NCBI GenBank assembly: GCA_012845835.1
Contig: JABAKD010000016.1
Coordinates: forward strand, 9,128,121 to 9,192,120
DNA length: 64,000 bases
Source of the DNA: Undaria pinnatifida
Lineage: Eukaryota; Sar; Phaeophyceae; Laminariales; Alariaceae
Direction of reading: 5' to 3'
Within the stretch, counting starts at the first letter, position 1. Every line of letters starts with the position of its first letter. Under the pieces are notes generated by a model. The model made no database searches. It saw nothing but the letters and a program-made list of their open reading frames with translations, and was not told the DNA's origin. A program made the translations under genes and the position numbers. Of the stretch, positions 26,575-37,040 are shown piece by piece.

Positions 26575-27090
26575 GCGTGCTACCATAGAGGTGCACCACT
26601 TTTTTTCTTAATACTACCCCTCAATTTGGGAGCTTAAGACATGCCCCTCCCAAAAACTGAGATTTGGAGAAAAATAAACTGCTACACCGACTGATTCTAC
26701 GATAGCCCCACCCCAAAACTTTCTTTACGGACGTTTCGTGGCTGCTCGACACAAGGAAGGATACTATTGAAAAAATGGTATCCATGTATTTTATTTATTG
26801 TGTGCAAAGGTCCAACGATCGATGACGTCGGTGTGTCGAGGGATACCGTATTCCGGTCGATGCGATCGGGAGTTGGTTTTGAAACCGGCGATTTTTGTTA
26901 AAGAAAAGCCCGGGGGGGGGGCTACTGTTGAACGACTCTACTACTGGATGAAATACCCCATGGGCCTAGGTACACAACGAGAATCAGGCAAGAAAAAAAA
27001 AATGACGTATTTCCGACGGTTTTGGGGAAACAATTTTCGCCAAAAAAAGGTATACCTCTATCGAGAGCACGCGTCTTCTTTCGCATCGGG
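26575..27090 (+). repeat. Rep-M copy split by a Rep-K insertion
   Basis: The left part (GAGGTGCACCACTTTTTTTC to GGAGAAAAATAAACTGCTAC) ends near 26685. The right part resumes about 26940 (GGATGAAATACCCCATGGGC) and runs to about 27090. At 36140 and 21445 the two parts are contiguous. Confidence 0.78.
26690..26937 (-). mobile_element. MITE-like Rep-K copy 3, nested in Rep-M
   Basis: This is the reverse complement of copies 1 and 2, bounded by ACTGATTCTACGATAGCCCC and GGGGCTACTGTTGAACGACT. CTAC occurs on both sides of the insertion point and may be part of the target duplication. Confidence 0.78.
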
Positions 27091-27698
27091 CAGTTTTTGT
27101 ACCGTAAAAAACGGGGTTAACGGGCTAGAATTCTGTTTTTTTTACGTTTTTTTTCCAACCTATCTATACGCGCGGATAGTATGAAAACACAAAAAAACGG
27201 ACAACAACAACAAAAAAAAACAGGGATCGAAAAAACAAAACCACAACTTCATCAGAACGACCAGACGTCGTGCGCTTTGCTGCGTGTCCCGTTTTATAAT
27301 TTACCGGTATCCTTCGTAGTTCGCAAGCTTTTGCACCTGTTCTCCAAGGTATACTTCCGAGGCAAAAACTTGAAAAACTAGATACATACGACTAAAGTCG
27401 ACAGCCACGTGCTGTCTTAACGTTCCGTATCTTTGTACACGAAAAGGCTTTAATGCTGCGCTCATTTTGCGCTATCGTTTGCTGAGTGTGTCCAACAACT
27501 CGCTGTCATTTGGCCGAGGACCTGATAAATATGAGCCTCCGCAAATATTAATAGTAGTATCAAAAAGCGTCTCATAGTTCCGATCAGAGCGGTATACGCA
27601 CAATTCACACCAGGTCACAATTCACACCAGGTCCCTGGTGTTGAAAAACAAGAACGACTTTCCGATGGTTTCGGGTTAGGCCTGTGTTGGTTTCAACT

Positions 27699-28047
27699 TG
27701 TAATGCTGGGGAGTGCCCTCCGTACATAGATAATCTTTAGATTCGACGTGAAACCGTGTCATGGTTGGGGTGAAACCAGGTGATATTAGATGTCACATTT
27801 ACGTCAAGGCCATGGCCATCATAGATGGGCAAGAACGTAAGCAACGGTGATTGTTCAGGCAGGACACCCCTCATCGTTCACTGCCCTACCACGCCCTCTC
27901 CCCCGCTTCATTGTTCTACTGCGTCCCTTTGGAGTAATGCCAGCATGTATTGTCTAGTCAGCGAGCCTTAGAAGATATGAATAAACCAACAGGAGAACGC
28001 TTCCCAACACCGACAAACCCTACACCCCCCTCGATAATACCTTGACA
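27699..28047 (+). mobile_element. LTR-B copy followed by a primer-binding-like site
   Basis: It starts TGTAATGCTGGGGAGTGCCC and ends CTTGACA. Three bases later comes TGGCGTAGTCGGCAGGACCG, close to the sequence next to the TRIM-84 LTR. This placement suggests a 5' LTR with downstream primer site; the rest of the element is not recognisable beyond about 28.3 kb. Confidence 0.65.
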
Positions 28048-28099
28048 ATATGGCGTAGTCGGCAGGACCGTGTCTATCTTCGGCTGCGTGGCCTCTTCC

Positions 28100-29160
28100 G
28101 GCTCTCCTGGGTTCTCGTCTTCCGAAACAAGGCAAGCTTTTTTGGCCTTGCACGGCATTTGCTTCGGAGCTCCGGAATTCAGGAGCAAAAATGGCAAAAA
28201 CAAGGGCTACCTCTATCGTGCCACGCGTTCCGTCACACGTATACCCCACCACCAGCTCGGATTGCTTCATGTGGCCGATGCTGCAATCGGTAGTGTTTTT
28301 GGTCCATTTTGAATGTTTCGTCCGAAGCCCCACGACGGCGGTTCATCTCACCACACTCGTGCAGCCAAAACAGCTGTGCCGTGTGTTGATTTTAAAACCC
28401 CGGCTGCGATAAATGGATGCGTCAGTGAGCAAATCAAGCACGAGGCAAATCGATTGCGATGTCATGCCACGCCATGGCAGAGACGTGCTACACTTTTTTT
28501 TTTTTTTTTTAATTGCTTATCCCATTTATCATCATCGCTCTGTCTTCCTTTTTCTTTCTCCCTCTCCCTCCCTAGACGTAATTCCGATTCAGGGTCATTG
28601 GACTCATTCATCACGACTTCAGCACTACAAACCAAACACAGCGACCTCCTTCAACGAAAACATGCACATAATTCGTTCGCCCGGCCGACGGCTCCCCCCA
28701 CCTCCCCCGATTGCGACGGGTACTTGCTAGGCGCACTCGTACGACAGCACCGGGGGCTCAACACATAACCTAGAGGCCTTGCTCATGGCAACACTCGAAT
28801 TTCCAACAACTTTCGGCAAGTGAACCCCAACCCCCTCCCCCAAGGCGTTTACGCTCATGCAACATGTATGTCGTCTTCACTCAGATAAATGTGGAAGTGA
28901 AATAACCCCCCCCCCCCCCCCCCTCCCCTGCGCCAAACATCATCGTTTGTTTTCGCCATTTGACACTCACAACTTTTGCATCCCATGATTTATGCATACC
29001 TCAAAACTATTTTTTATTTTTTTTCACCCTAACATCGTCGACTTTGCTTTTTTTTCGTGATTTTGACACTCATGAAAACTGTAACCATGCATACTTCAAA
29101 CTCGCTTGTCAAACTGACACTCAGATTATCCTTACGGCGGTGACGCTCCCAGTGCGACCG
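28100..29160. other. No supported gene; decayed element interior and SINE tail
   Basis: 28051-28300 may be LTR-B internal sequence. On minus, codons at 28060-28190 read as an acidic SEDENPGEPEEATQPKID-type peptide, which could be a residual gag or an exon. 28545-28612 matches the reverse 3' tail of SINE family b (CTAGACGTAATTCCGATTCA). Poly-T lies at about 28493-28510 and poly-C at about 28907-28923. Confidence 0.4.
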
Positions 29161-29370
29161 GCAAACACGAACGCGCAGCGCCCGCGAGGTCAGTCCATTG
29201 CGGTAGATTATAGCAAACAGTCTCTCACGAAGCGCTCGGGCTGACCGAAATAAATCTGCTGGCCTACCGTGTGAACGGGAAAAACGCGGGCACGCACCGC
29301 CCGCGAGTTTAACCTACCGCGCTATATTGGAACAGACAGACTCTGACGAAGCTCCGGCTGGCCGCAAGCT
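29160..29370. repeat. Two diverged tandem copies, offset about 125 bp
   Basis: CGCAGCGCCCGCGAGGTCAG ... CACGAAGCGCTCGGGCTGACC is followed by GCACCGCCCGCGAGTTTAAC ... TGACGAAGCTCCGGCTGGCC with the same order of blocks. Confidence 0.55.
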
Positions 29371-29394
29371 GCTACGAGCATGCCGCTCAAGCTC

Positions 29395-29560
29395 GCTTCT
29401 CCTCCACTGCATCTTGCGGCGGAAAAGAAGTACACTAACCGCAAGCGCGAAAGCTATCAGTACAAGGGCTCCGCCGAGCTGGCAACTCGTCAAAGAGGAG
29501 GTCACGATGGGGTTGTTTCCCCGAGTTCCACCGGCAATGCGTCTAGGGTGTACCGGCGAC
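29395..29560 (-). CDS. Possible exon with one membrane segment
   Basis: The minus-strand frame contains LGGALVLIAFALAVSVLLF followed by RRKMQWRRSELERHARSS, the layout of a single-pass membrane protein stop-transfer sequence. No homologue is recognised and no splice sites were fixed. It could be chance. Confidence 0.2.
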
Positions 29561-29869
29561 AATGGCTCCTCGCGCGATTCCTTCATCTCATGGTGAGAAG
29601 TCAACGAACGCCACGGTGCCCTCCAGAAGGTGGCAGCATCGTCCTGTTTGGAAATTGACGCGCGTAAGGAGGTAGGACTCTTTGGAACACAACACATTGA
29701 TCGCTGTTCGCTGTACATCGCCGAAGAAAACATGGGAAATGTGGCACTGCGGTTATCAACGACAGGACGTATTACGTATAACCGCGACGACAGAGTTGAG
29801 TAGCAATGAAACTATGGCAGCTATGAGCACCCACCTATACCCTTTGGCAACCTAAAACAAAATCCTGCA

Positions 29870-32389
29870 TTAATTCGCAGAAGTCCCCTCGAAAGGGCTT
29901 CCATTCTTATATGGTTCATATTGACGTGGGCGTGCACCACTAGGAAACAAAAACATGTCTAGCATCACCTCGGCTTCTTGGTCAACTTGCGGAGCTCCCA
30001 GGTCATCCGCTAGTTTAGCTTTGCGCCTGAGTTCCTCTTGGATCATAGCGCGTTCCTTAAGGCCTCGCTTCGATGTAAGTGCCAGCTTGAGCACATCTCG
30101 CCAGAACTCGGACTGGGCGATTCCGCAGAATGCAGAACTCACGCGGGCCGTCCAAGTCCCCGCCGCCCCTAGCAGCTGCGAGGTGGCGATATCGTGATGT
30201 CGTGCGGGGAGCGAGAGGATTACCGAGGGGGGGGGGGGATCGCAAGGAGACGGGGAGCGTTTTTCAAGCCATTCTACTGTGTTGTAACCCATTCCACTGG
30301 TAAAAGCCGAGGTATGTTGAGGTCAACCTAATGAAGGACGGATGAGTATTAAGACCCAGATACACATTTTTTACGTCCAGCCTGTCTCCAGCGGCGTTGA
30401 AGCAGGCGGACGTAAAGGCCACAGGGTTCCTAGTATTTGGAGCGTGTCGCTTGACTGGCGTTTGCGCTATTGCCTAGGCCTCTCCTATCAATGGGTTTGG
30501 TCGGGACGCTGTGTAGGGGTGTACTCATCTCATGCATAGCCGTAGTCATGGCCATTGACCCTCGCATTCCTACAATGCCGGGACGGAGCACGTCGGGTTT
30601 CCACCGACCAGGCAGGCATCGCGTGTACCAAGCGCGAATCAAAAGTAGTCATTATAAATTCTTCTTTCGCGGTCTTGCCTGTCTACAAACTATGTGGCGC
30701 ACCGGTCCTTTGGGACGCGCGCGCGTTGGAGGCGTCATCGTCATGGATACGCGCGCTACCTCTTTTATCTCAAGGTTGTTGAAGAAAAAAACTGTTTCGG
30801 GCAGAGCTCCTCAGATACATCGTCTCCTACGAAAGCTGGAAAATAATAAACGTCTTCAAGCGCTAATAGTATGAATGGGTCAAACTGTACACCATCATCC
30901 TGTGCTTTTATACCTCGCCCTGAATTAAGTATGACTTTCACACAATACTTCGCGCACACGTCCCTACCCTTCATACTACTGAAAGAACAAAATTATGCCA
31001 CAATGTTTCCAAGGCATCTTTGTCCCCGAAAAACCGTCCGTGCTACGACGAGGGTGGCGCTCTTGGGGCCAAACGTCTCTGACCGATGTGATCGATCTGA
31101 TTGGCTGAGCTCCTCCAGTGTGGACTTAACGGTTAGTACGAAATTTTCATGAGTACAATGGTTGTTTTTAGGACTCGCGCACATAAATGTTAGTCGGGTT
31201 GCGCGAACGAATAGCTTCGACGTCATGCTTCGGGTGATAATGATGATGGATGATGACATTGATTGAGCTAGATCCTCATGCTAGAAGCTCAGAAAAATCT
31301 GCCGCGCCCCTCGCGTTACACTTTCATTTTTTTACTCAAAATCAGCTTTTGGGTAAGGTGTAATGTAGAGTATAGAGCTCCTCCTCACGATGTTAAGATC
31401 CTCAGAAAAAAGTTGGCCTGAAAAGACCGAGAAGACAATCAACCCCAAGGGATGTGAGAGGCGTTCGGAAGTGGGGTGATTGGTATCGATGTGGCATGGG
31501 GGGGAGGCTGGGGGGGGGGGCACTCATTTCTCACTTGCCTTAAGTCATTCGACCATCGACCACGCGTCCCTTTCGAGTAGGAGCACTGCTCCTACTCCTA
31601 ATAGAGACACCCCCAACATTTGGGTGCTCAGTACGTTTCTTCCATATATTATATAATAAAAATGAAATGTGGCACGGGGGGGGGACGAATTATGGTATCC
31701 CCCCATAGAGGCATTATTGCCCCTCACGTGGCTCCCGCTCGCGGAGAGGTCATTGTCCCCGTGAAGCTCATCACAACGCGAGCGCTGTGGGAACTACAGT
31801 ATAGAAACAAATACGTCCGACCAATGTAGCTGCAAAAACGTAGCACGTGGGCCTAGGTTCCGCCTCAACTTGTCCCTAGGACAAACTGGGAGGCAGGAAG
31901 TAAACCGCTGTAAATAACGAATAATCGCAGTGAGTCAAATCCACCACCATATACAATATCTTGTTGTAAGATATGTTTTGCGTAGGCTGCATCCCGCCGT
32001 TCCGGGGAGGGGGGGGGGTACTATAGTGCGGGTAGGCATTCCGTCAGTATTTTACCAGTAGTGAAACGGACTAGTCTAATGGCTGGGGACTTCGTCATTT
32101 TCACGCGCGAAACGCCTTCCTAAGTATAACAAAACTTTCCAATTACACGGCAACTCAGGTACTTACCGGCCTTTCAAGGTAAACACCACGACACCTCTTA
32201 ACAATCAAGATATTATTGTTACAGTATAGCACGAATGGCCAGATTTGCAGACGGTACGGCGAAGACCTCGCTTACCTCGCACTGCCCGGGGTCATGTTCT
32301 TTGTTCAACACACAGCTAGCCGCAGAATCTGTTGCCGTGGAGACGAGGCACTGATACAGCTCGTCGTCGACAGCTTCGATGCGGACCAT
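29870..32389 (-). CDS. Predicted two-exon gene of unknown function, 139 residues
   Basis: Exon 1, 32389-32276, starts at an ATG in the strong context GCCGCCATGG and encodes MVRIEAVDDELYQCLVSTAT then 18 more residues, ending GAG|GTAAGC in phase 0. Exon 2, 30175-29870, follows acceptor CACCTCGCAG in phase 0. It encodes a helical, charged segment (FWRDVLKLALTSKRGLKERA, then EELRRKAKLADDLGAP) and stops at TAA. Two decayed copies of exon 2's first half lie at 47.8 and 48.1 kb. No known domain is recognised. Further exons in the 2.1 kb intron are possible; repeats Rep-G and the half TIR element lie within it. Confidence 0.35.
30525..30645 (+). repeat. Rep-G short copy
   Basis: GGTGTACTCATCTCATGCAT, GACCCTCGCATTCCTACAAT and CCAGGCAGGCATCGCGTGTA match the 5' part of Rep-G; it breaks off after about 115 bp. 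Confidence 0.75.
31040..31310 (+). repeat. Single-ended copy of the 21.9 kb inverted-repeat element
   Basis: GGGGCCAAACGTCTCTGACC, CTCGCGCACATAAATGTTAG, GTTGCGCGAACGAATAGCTT and TTGAGCTAGATCCTCATGCT follow the same order as 21930-22185. Confidence 0.72.
31515..31675 (+). repeat. Dispersed repeat Rep-H copy 1
   Basis: Directly after a G-tract come CACTCATTTCTCACTTGCC, CGTCCCTTTCGAGTAGGAGC, TAATAGAGACACCCCCAACA and CCATATATTATA. Copies at 49268 and 60925 also follow G-tracts. Confidence 0.75.
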
Positions 32390-32424
32390 GGCGGCTGGGG
32401 CAGCAGGGAGAGGGGAGGGGGGTG

Positions 32425-32745
32425 TGCTCATTTTATGCATAGCCGTCGTAGTCGCATGACCATAGACCCTCGCACCCCTACAATGTCGAGACTGAACACG
32501 TCGGGTTTCCACCGACCAGGCAGGCATCGCGTGCACCAAGCGCGAGGCGCCATGAGGTGTTCGGCGAGTGGCATGAAGGGTGTGCTGCATCCTTCTAACA
32601 ACCACACTTGTGAGGCGGACTTGCACGCCTCGTGCGTACTTTCTTGCAGATGAAATAGTAACTTCGAAGGATTTTTTGTTTCTGGTGTGGCCACTTCCAG
32701 GTACAGCGATGGCTATACTATAGTCTATATGTGGCTGCCTCGTGA
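32425..32745 (+). repeat. Rep-G copy
   Basis: It follows AGGGGAGGGGGGTGTGCTCA and contains GACCCTCGCACCCCTACAAT, GGTGTTCGGCGAGTGGCATG and GTGTGGCCACTTCCAGGTAC. It lies in the intron of the predicted minus gene's upstream flank. Confidence 0.8.
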
Positions 32746-32999
32746 GTGCAGCTTGCCATGGGTTGTGGGGGAGCTTTCTTGGAAGTGGTGCCGCTGGTGT
32801 TTGTTGCGGCCACGTTCACTACTATTGACAAAAAAAGGCTTCCTTCACTAAGAAATCATTTTAGGCAAAAATGGGCTGTGTATTTATCTTCTTTCTTCCA
32901 AAACCTGCCCTCCACATGTGGTGGAGTAAAAAACGGGGGCAATTGCTTCGATATTGTGTCGTTGGTACAACAGGTATATCTCAGTATTTGAAGAACTAG

Positions 33000-34030
33000 C
33001 GCTGTTCAACCGGACATGGATTGGAGATTGTGGTTCCGTGCTTCATCAGTTATTTTAATCGCAGTACGAAAAAGAAAAACGCTACTACTGGCACGTACTG
33101 CTGCTGTAGACGAAACGATTCTACAGCTGCCCCCAGTCTTGTACACCGATACTCCTATAGTCTAGTCTATATAATACCCCTCAGCACCCAGCACATCTAA
33201 CCAGTGCCCGTGCCGGCACAAGATCTGTGGCTACAAATTACAGTACACAAGATCGATCACAGCTCTATCTATACTACAGTAGTAGTCTATGAATAATACT
33301 TTATACTGTCGTTATTGTCCTAGCTATAGACTACCAGGTACTCGTATAGTCCATACCTTTCTTTGCCGCTGAAATACAAAATAGTAATACCTACGAGTAG
33401 CGCTGCTGAAACTGCGAAGTATCTTCGCCCATTTTTTTTTTCCTTTTTTACAGTTATCTCCGAAGAGCGCGCGGCGACGTGGGACCTCTGAATTCAGTAG
33501 GCGTTCGGGCGCAAGTTCACAGCGCTAGATGTGGCTTGGCAGCAGACGCGCGGCTCCACCGTCAGGGTGAAGCTTGCCGGGCTTTTCAGGTACCAGCTCT
33601 GTACCCAGGGGAGGCTCGAGAGAGCTGTGCGTCGTGCACCTTTGGTTGAGCGTCGCGCATCGTTTGATGTCCTGATGATGTGATCGTATCCTGGACATGT
33701 GTTTGGTGGATTGACTGATGATACGTTATTCTGCTTTTTCTTTTTTTCCGATCTTTGACACAAAACGATGAAACTGCTGTTATTAATAGTTTCCTGCCAG
33801 GCATCAGGTATCCTGCACTGCTGTTGTTGTGTGCTGGGTAGGTGCCGTCTGCTTTGGTGCTACCGGCGCGTTTGCTTGCTACCAGGCATACTTTTTAGGC
33901 CCGCTTTGGAATCCAAGGGTACGGGGACGATGATGGCGGCGTGGGTATCACTCACCATCGTAGGAAACAGTAAGCAGCAGCAGGTAGATGGTCGACCATG
34001 CTGTTAAGGCATTGTTATAAGATTATAAGA
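33000..34030. other. No supported gene
   Basis: Low-information AT-rich sequence with many CTATAGTCTA-like pieces near 33150-33350. A short minus frame at 33494-33600 ends in a stop and was not joined to any exon. Confidence 0.35.
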
Positions 34031-34033
34031 GGC

Positions 34034-34326
34034 TGTTACAGACACAGCTGTCAGGCCGCCTTCTTGCAGGTCTCTCTACTAAGCAGGTCCCATGTTGGCC
34101 ACTCACTTGTATTAGATTAGCTCTTGTATTGCTGTGGTCCCACAAGCGACGGAGAGAACTGTGAACGTTCAACGAGCTGCGGATCGAGGACTCGAGGAGT
34201 AAATAAATGCATCATCCCCTTTTTCCTAGACGCACACATGCCTTGAAAGGCATGTGAAACCCTTTTATATCGTTTCCGTGTCCTATATCCTACGTCTTGT
34301 TAGGCTCCCAGGGCAATACCATAACA
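34034..34326 (-). mobile_element. LTR-A copy, reverse, with 3' internal block
   Basis: Read in reverse: TGTTATGGTATTGCCCTGGG at 34326, hairpin CACATGCCTTTCAAGGCATG near 34247, end CTGTAACA. The adjoining 34327-34480 is the reverse complement of the internal 3' region seen at 24440-24605. Confidence 0.78.
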
Positions 34327-34924
34327 CTAGCCCACCCTGATGAGTCGTATATGCAGAAATATGGAAGATTCAGGGAAGCACCGGTTTCACCGTCTAGAAC
34401 ATGACTCGAAGATGCGCCTCTTCAAAAACCACTCCCACACCTCCACCCTGCGAGGCTACGAAGCCTCAGAAAATTGCTACCTGGTAAATCAGAAAACCAC
34501 AAACGGAGGACGGAACACTAGAGACGGGCCCCAGCGAATGGCGGGATCGACAGGGGCGAGAGCCATCACTTCCCGCAGATTGACGAGGGGGGAATGGGGC
34601 CAAAGGGAACGGAAAAGGGAAAACAGGAAGTAGCCAGAAAAGAAAAGAAGCGAAAGCGCTGGGGTCGAAGGTGGGATAGGCGAAAACCTCGCCAGCAAAA
34701 CCCTGAGCGGCCGCAAAAAAGTATCAGAACGCAGCGTACGAAACCCAACTCGCGCGCGGAATGGACATCGTACTTCACCCTGGGGGGACGATCAGCGTCC
34801 TGCCGACGACGCCATGTATAAATTTATTCTCGAATGCTGTATTATTAATATTAACATATTAGATAACTAGTACAAGTTATACTCTGTATTCGTACTCCTC
34901 CCGATATTAAAGCGGGGAAAAAAA

Positions 34925-35215
34925 CAAAACAAACCGCATACCATACATACGATATAGCAGTATATATTGGAAACTACAGTAATTAATTTATTAAATAGAT
35001 ATGATGTTAGATCAAGCTCAAAAATCCCCACCTAAAGTAGAAACACCAACACTCACCATTATAGTGGACAAAAAATAGGACCCCTCCCGAAGAAAAACTC
35101 ACCCATATAGTATATTACAAGTACCAACAACGCAGCTTGCAAAGATGAGTATTGACCCGAAATTCGTCGAACTCACGGCTGACGTCCTTAAAATATCTGT
35201 TTATAAAATGTATAA
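34925..35215 (+). repeat. Rep-J second copy
   Basis: It repeats 18095-18375 block for block (GGAAACTACAGTAATTAATT, ACCATTATAGTGGACAAAAA, CCAACAACGCAGCTTGCAA), without flanking SINEs. Small indels separate the copies. Confidence 0.85.
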
Positions 35216-35226
35216 TATTAGAGGGC

Positions 35227-35526
35227 TGTTACAGACACAGGCCACCCTTAGATCTCTCTACCAGGCAGGTTCCACGTTGGTCACTCACTTGTATTAGATA
35301 AGCTCTTTCTTGAATTAATCCCGCAAGCCACGGATGGAACTGAACGCTCAACGCGTTGTGGCTCGGGGAGCAACGGAATCATTTCCTTTTTCCTATACGC
35401 TCATCATGCCTTCAAACGCATGTGAAACCCTTTACATCGTTTTCGTATCCTATTATTATGGTATTGCCCTGGTCTTATAATACTAGCCCTTCCTTGTTGG
35501 GCTCCCCCCTGGGCAATACCATAACA
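35227..35526 (-). mobile_element. LTR-A copy, reverse, with internal rearrangement
   Basis: The ends match LTR-A (reverse start TGTTATGGTATTGCCCAGGG at 35526, reverse end CTGTAACA at 35227). Between about 35453 and 35510 the LTR start (TTATGGTATTGCCCTGG) and an ACTAGCCCT piece recur, showing a small duplication. Confidence 0.72.
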
Positions 35527-35884
35527 GCATCCTCCTTCCCCCGTTCCGGCGTTATGATTTATAGCAGTTAGTTGTCCCTTTTTTACCTCGCAAGCGTTAT
35601 CGCCTGCCTGAACGAACGGCTCCGCCGTCCCGTTGGTCGGAAGGCGTTGGGCGGACAGCAAGCAATCAGTGCAACATATACAACATCCAAGCAACCCTCG
35701 TTTGAACGATCGGTACAAATCCAGAGGCACCCCTGCAGAGCAGAAGTCGGTCCCTACGTCCATATTGCCTCATTACTACTACTACTACACTGGCGTCGTT
35801 GGTAGGTACAGCGTGGCAATTCTCCTACTCCTTCTACAGTAGTAGTAGGTGCATTCAGAACCAAGTAGTATGATTGACGACCTC

Positions 35885-36135
35885 GAAGTTGGGTCGGTGG
35901 CATCTGCTCTGTTGTTAGTTAGTTGCTGGCTGCCTGTTCTTTAGTTTATATTTTGGTCGTGACGTCTTGTTTCACTCATTTTTTTTTCTTTCTGTGGGTA
36001 CCTCTTCCCTCCCCTCCGCGTGCCTGTTTCCTCCTTTCTCCTGTTTTTTTTTTCCTTTGGAGATCGGCACGGGCGCTGGGTGTGCTGGATGTGGGTAGGT
36101 GGAAATTTCAGTTTAATACGAACAACACACACAGA
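35885..36135 (+). repeat. Rep-N partial copy
   Basis: CTGGCTGCCTGTTCTTTAGT, GGTCGTGACGTCTTGTTTC, GTGTGCTGGATGTGGGTAGG and AGTTTAATACGAACAACACA match, in order, the 59640-60005 region. Confidence 0.65.
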
Positions 36136-36139
36136 CGCG

Positions 36140-36340
36140 TGCTACGATACAGGTGCACCACTTTTTTTCTGGGTTTTCCTCAATGTGGGACCTTGATACC
36201 TATCCCGAAAAAAAAACGATTTGGAGAAAAATGAAACTGCTACGATCGGATGAAAAACCCCATGGGCCTACGTAGCTACACAACGAGAATCATGCAAGAA
36301 AAAAATGACGTATTTCCGACGATTTTGGGTTAATGTCTAT
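36140..36340 (+). repeat. Rep-M copy, uninterrupted
   Basis: CAGGTGCACCACTTTTTTTC, GATTTGGAGAAAAATGAAAC, AACCCCATGGGCCTACG and AATGACGTATTTCCGACGAT are contiguous here. It is the empty site for Rep-K copy 3. Confidence 0.78.
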
Positions 36341-36479
36341 CCCCCCGCCTTGCCGATGGCCCGCGGAAGGTTTTTCGCATGACTTCTCCCTTCTATTAGC
36401 GTCTGTGTTCCCCTCCATATCGACGAGGGCTCGCCTCGCCATAGTAACTTTTCCGTGGCTGGTTTGCCGTAGAGCCTTT

Positions 36480-36570
36480 CCTGCCCCCCCCCCGCCACAC
36501 CGGCGGCATGCGGCAGGTTCTAGAGCCTTTTCTGCCCCCCCCCGCCACACCGGCGGCACACGGCAGGTTT
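36480..36570. repeat. Short tandem duplication, about 60 bp unit
   Basis: TAGAGCCTTTCCTGCCCCCC and CGCCACACCGGCGGCATGCG are followed by a second near-identical run starting TAGAGCCTTTTCTGCCCCCC. Confidence 0.75.
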
Positions 36571-36659
36571 TTGATGGGTGACTTTTGTCTTGTTGTAGGG
36601 TCTGCGTTTCTTTCAACTGCTTTTCTTCGCGTGTTCCTGGCTCCATAGCCAGACGGTTA

Positions 36660-37040
36660 TGTGGGAGTGGGTTTTGAGGAGCCGCATCTTCGACTCATGG
36701 TCTAGTTCGTAGAACCGGAGTTTCCCCCAATCTCTCATATTTCTGCAAATGCGACTCATCAGGGTGGGCTAGTGTTAAGATACGGCCTCGAAAGGCCTGT
36801 AATTATCTGAATTTGAGATCATTTGGATAGGTTTCGTATGATAAGGTTGGCGTTTTATATTCGAGAAAGTTAGGAAATAGATCGGAGGCACGAGCCTCCG
36901 ATCTCAGAAGCTATCCGATGCTCTGGTGGAATCGAATAAAGCAACGTCTCTACTGAGGCAAAGAAAGTGAGTACTCTCCGAGGACCTGCTCAATTGGCAA
37001 ACCTGCAGGGGGCACTCTGTGTCCCCACCTATAACTTTAC
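36660..37040 (+). mobile_element. Diverged LTR-A relative with its own internal block
   Basis: GAGGAGCCGCATCTTCGACT and CAGGGTGGGCTAG lead to TGTTAAGATACGGCC at 36773. Instead of the CATGCC hairpin this copy has GATCGGAGGC-ACGA-GCCTCCGATC at about 36883. Its 3' boundary is near 37035. Confidence 0.6.
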
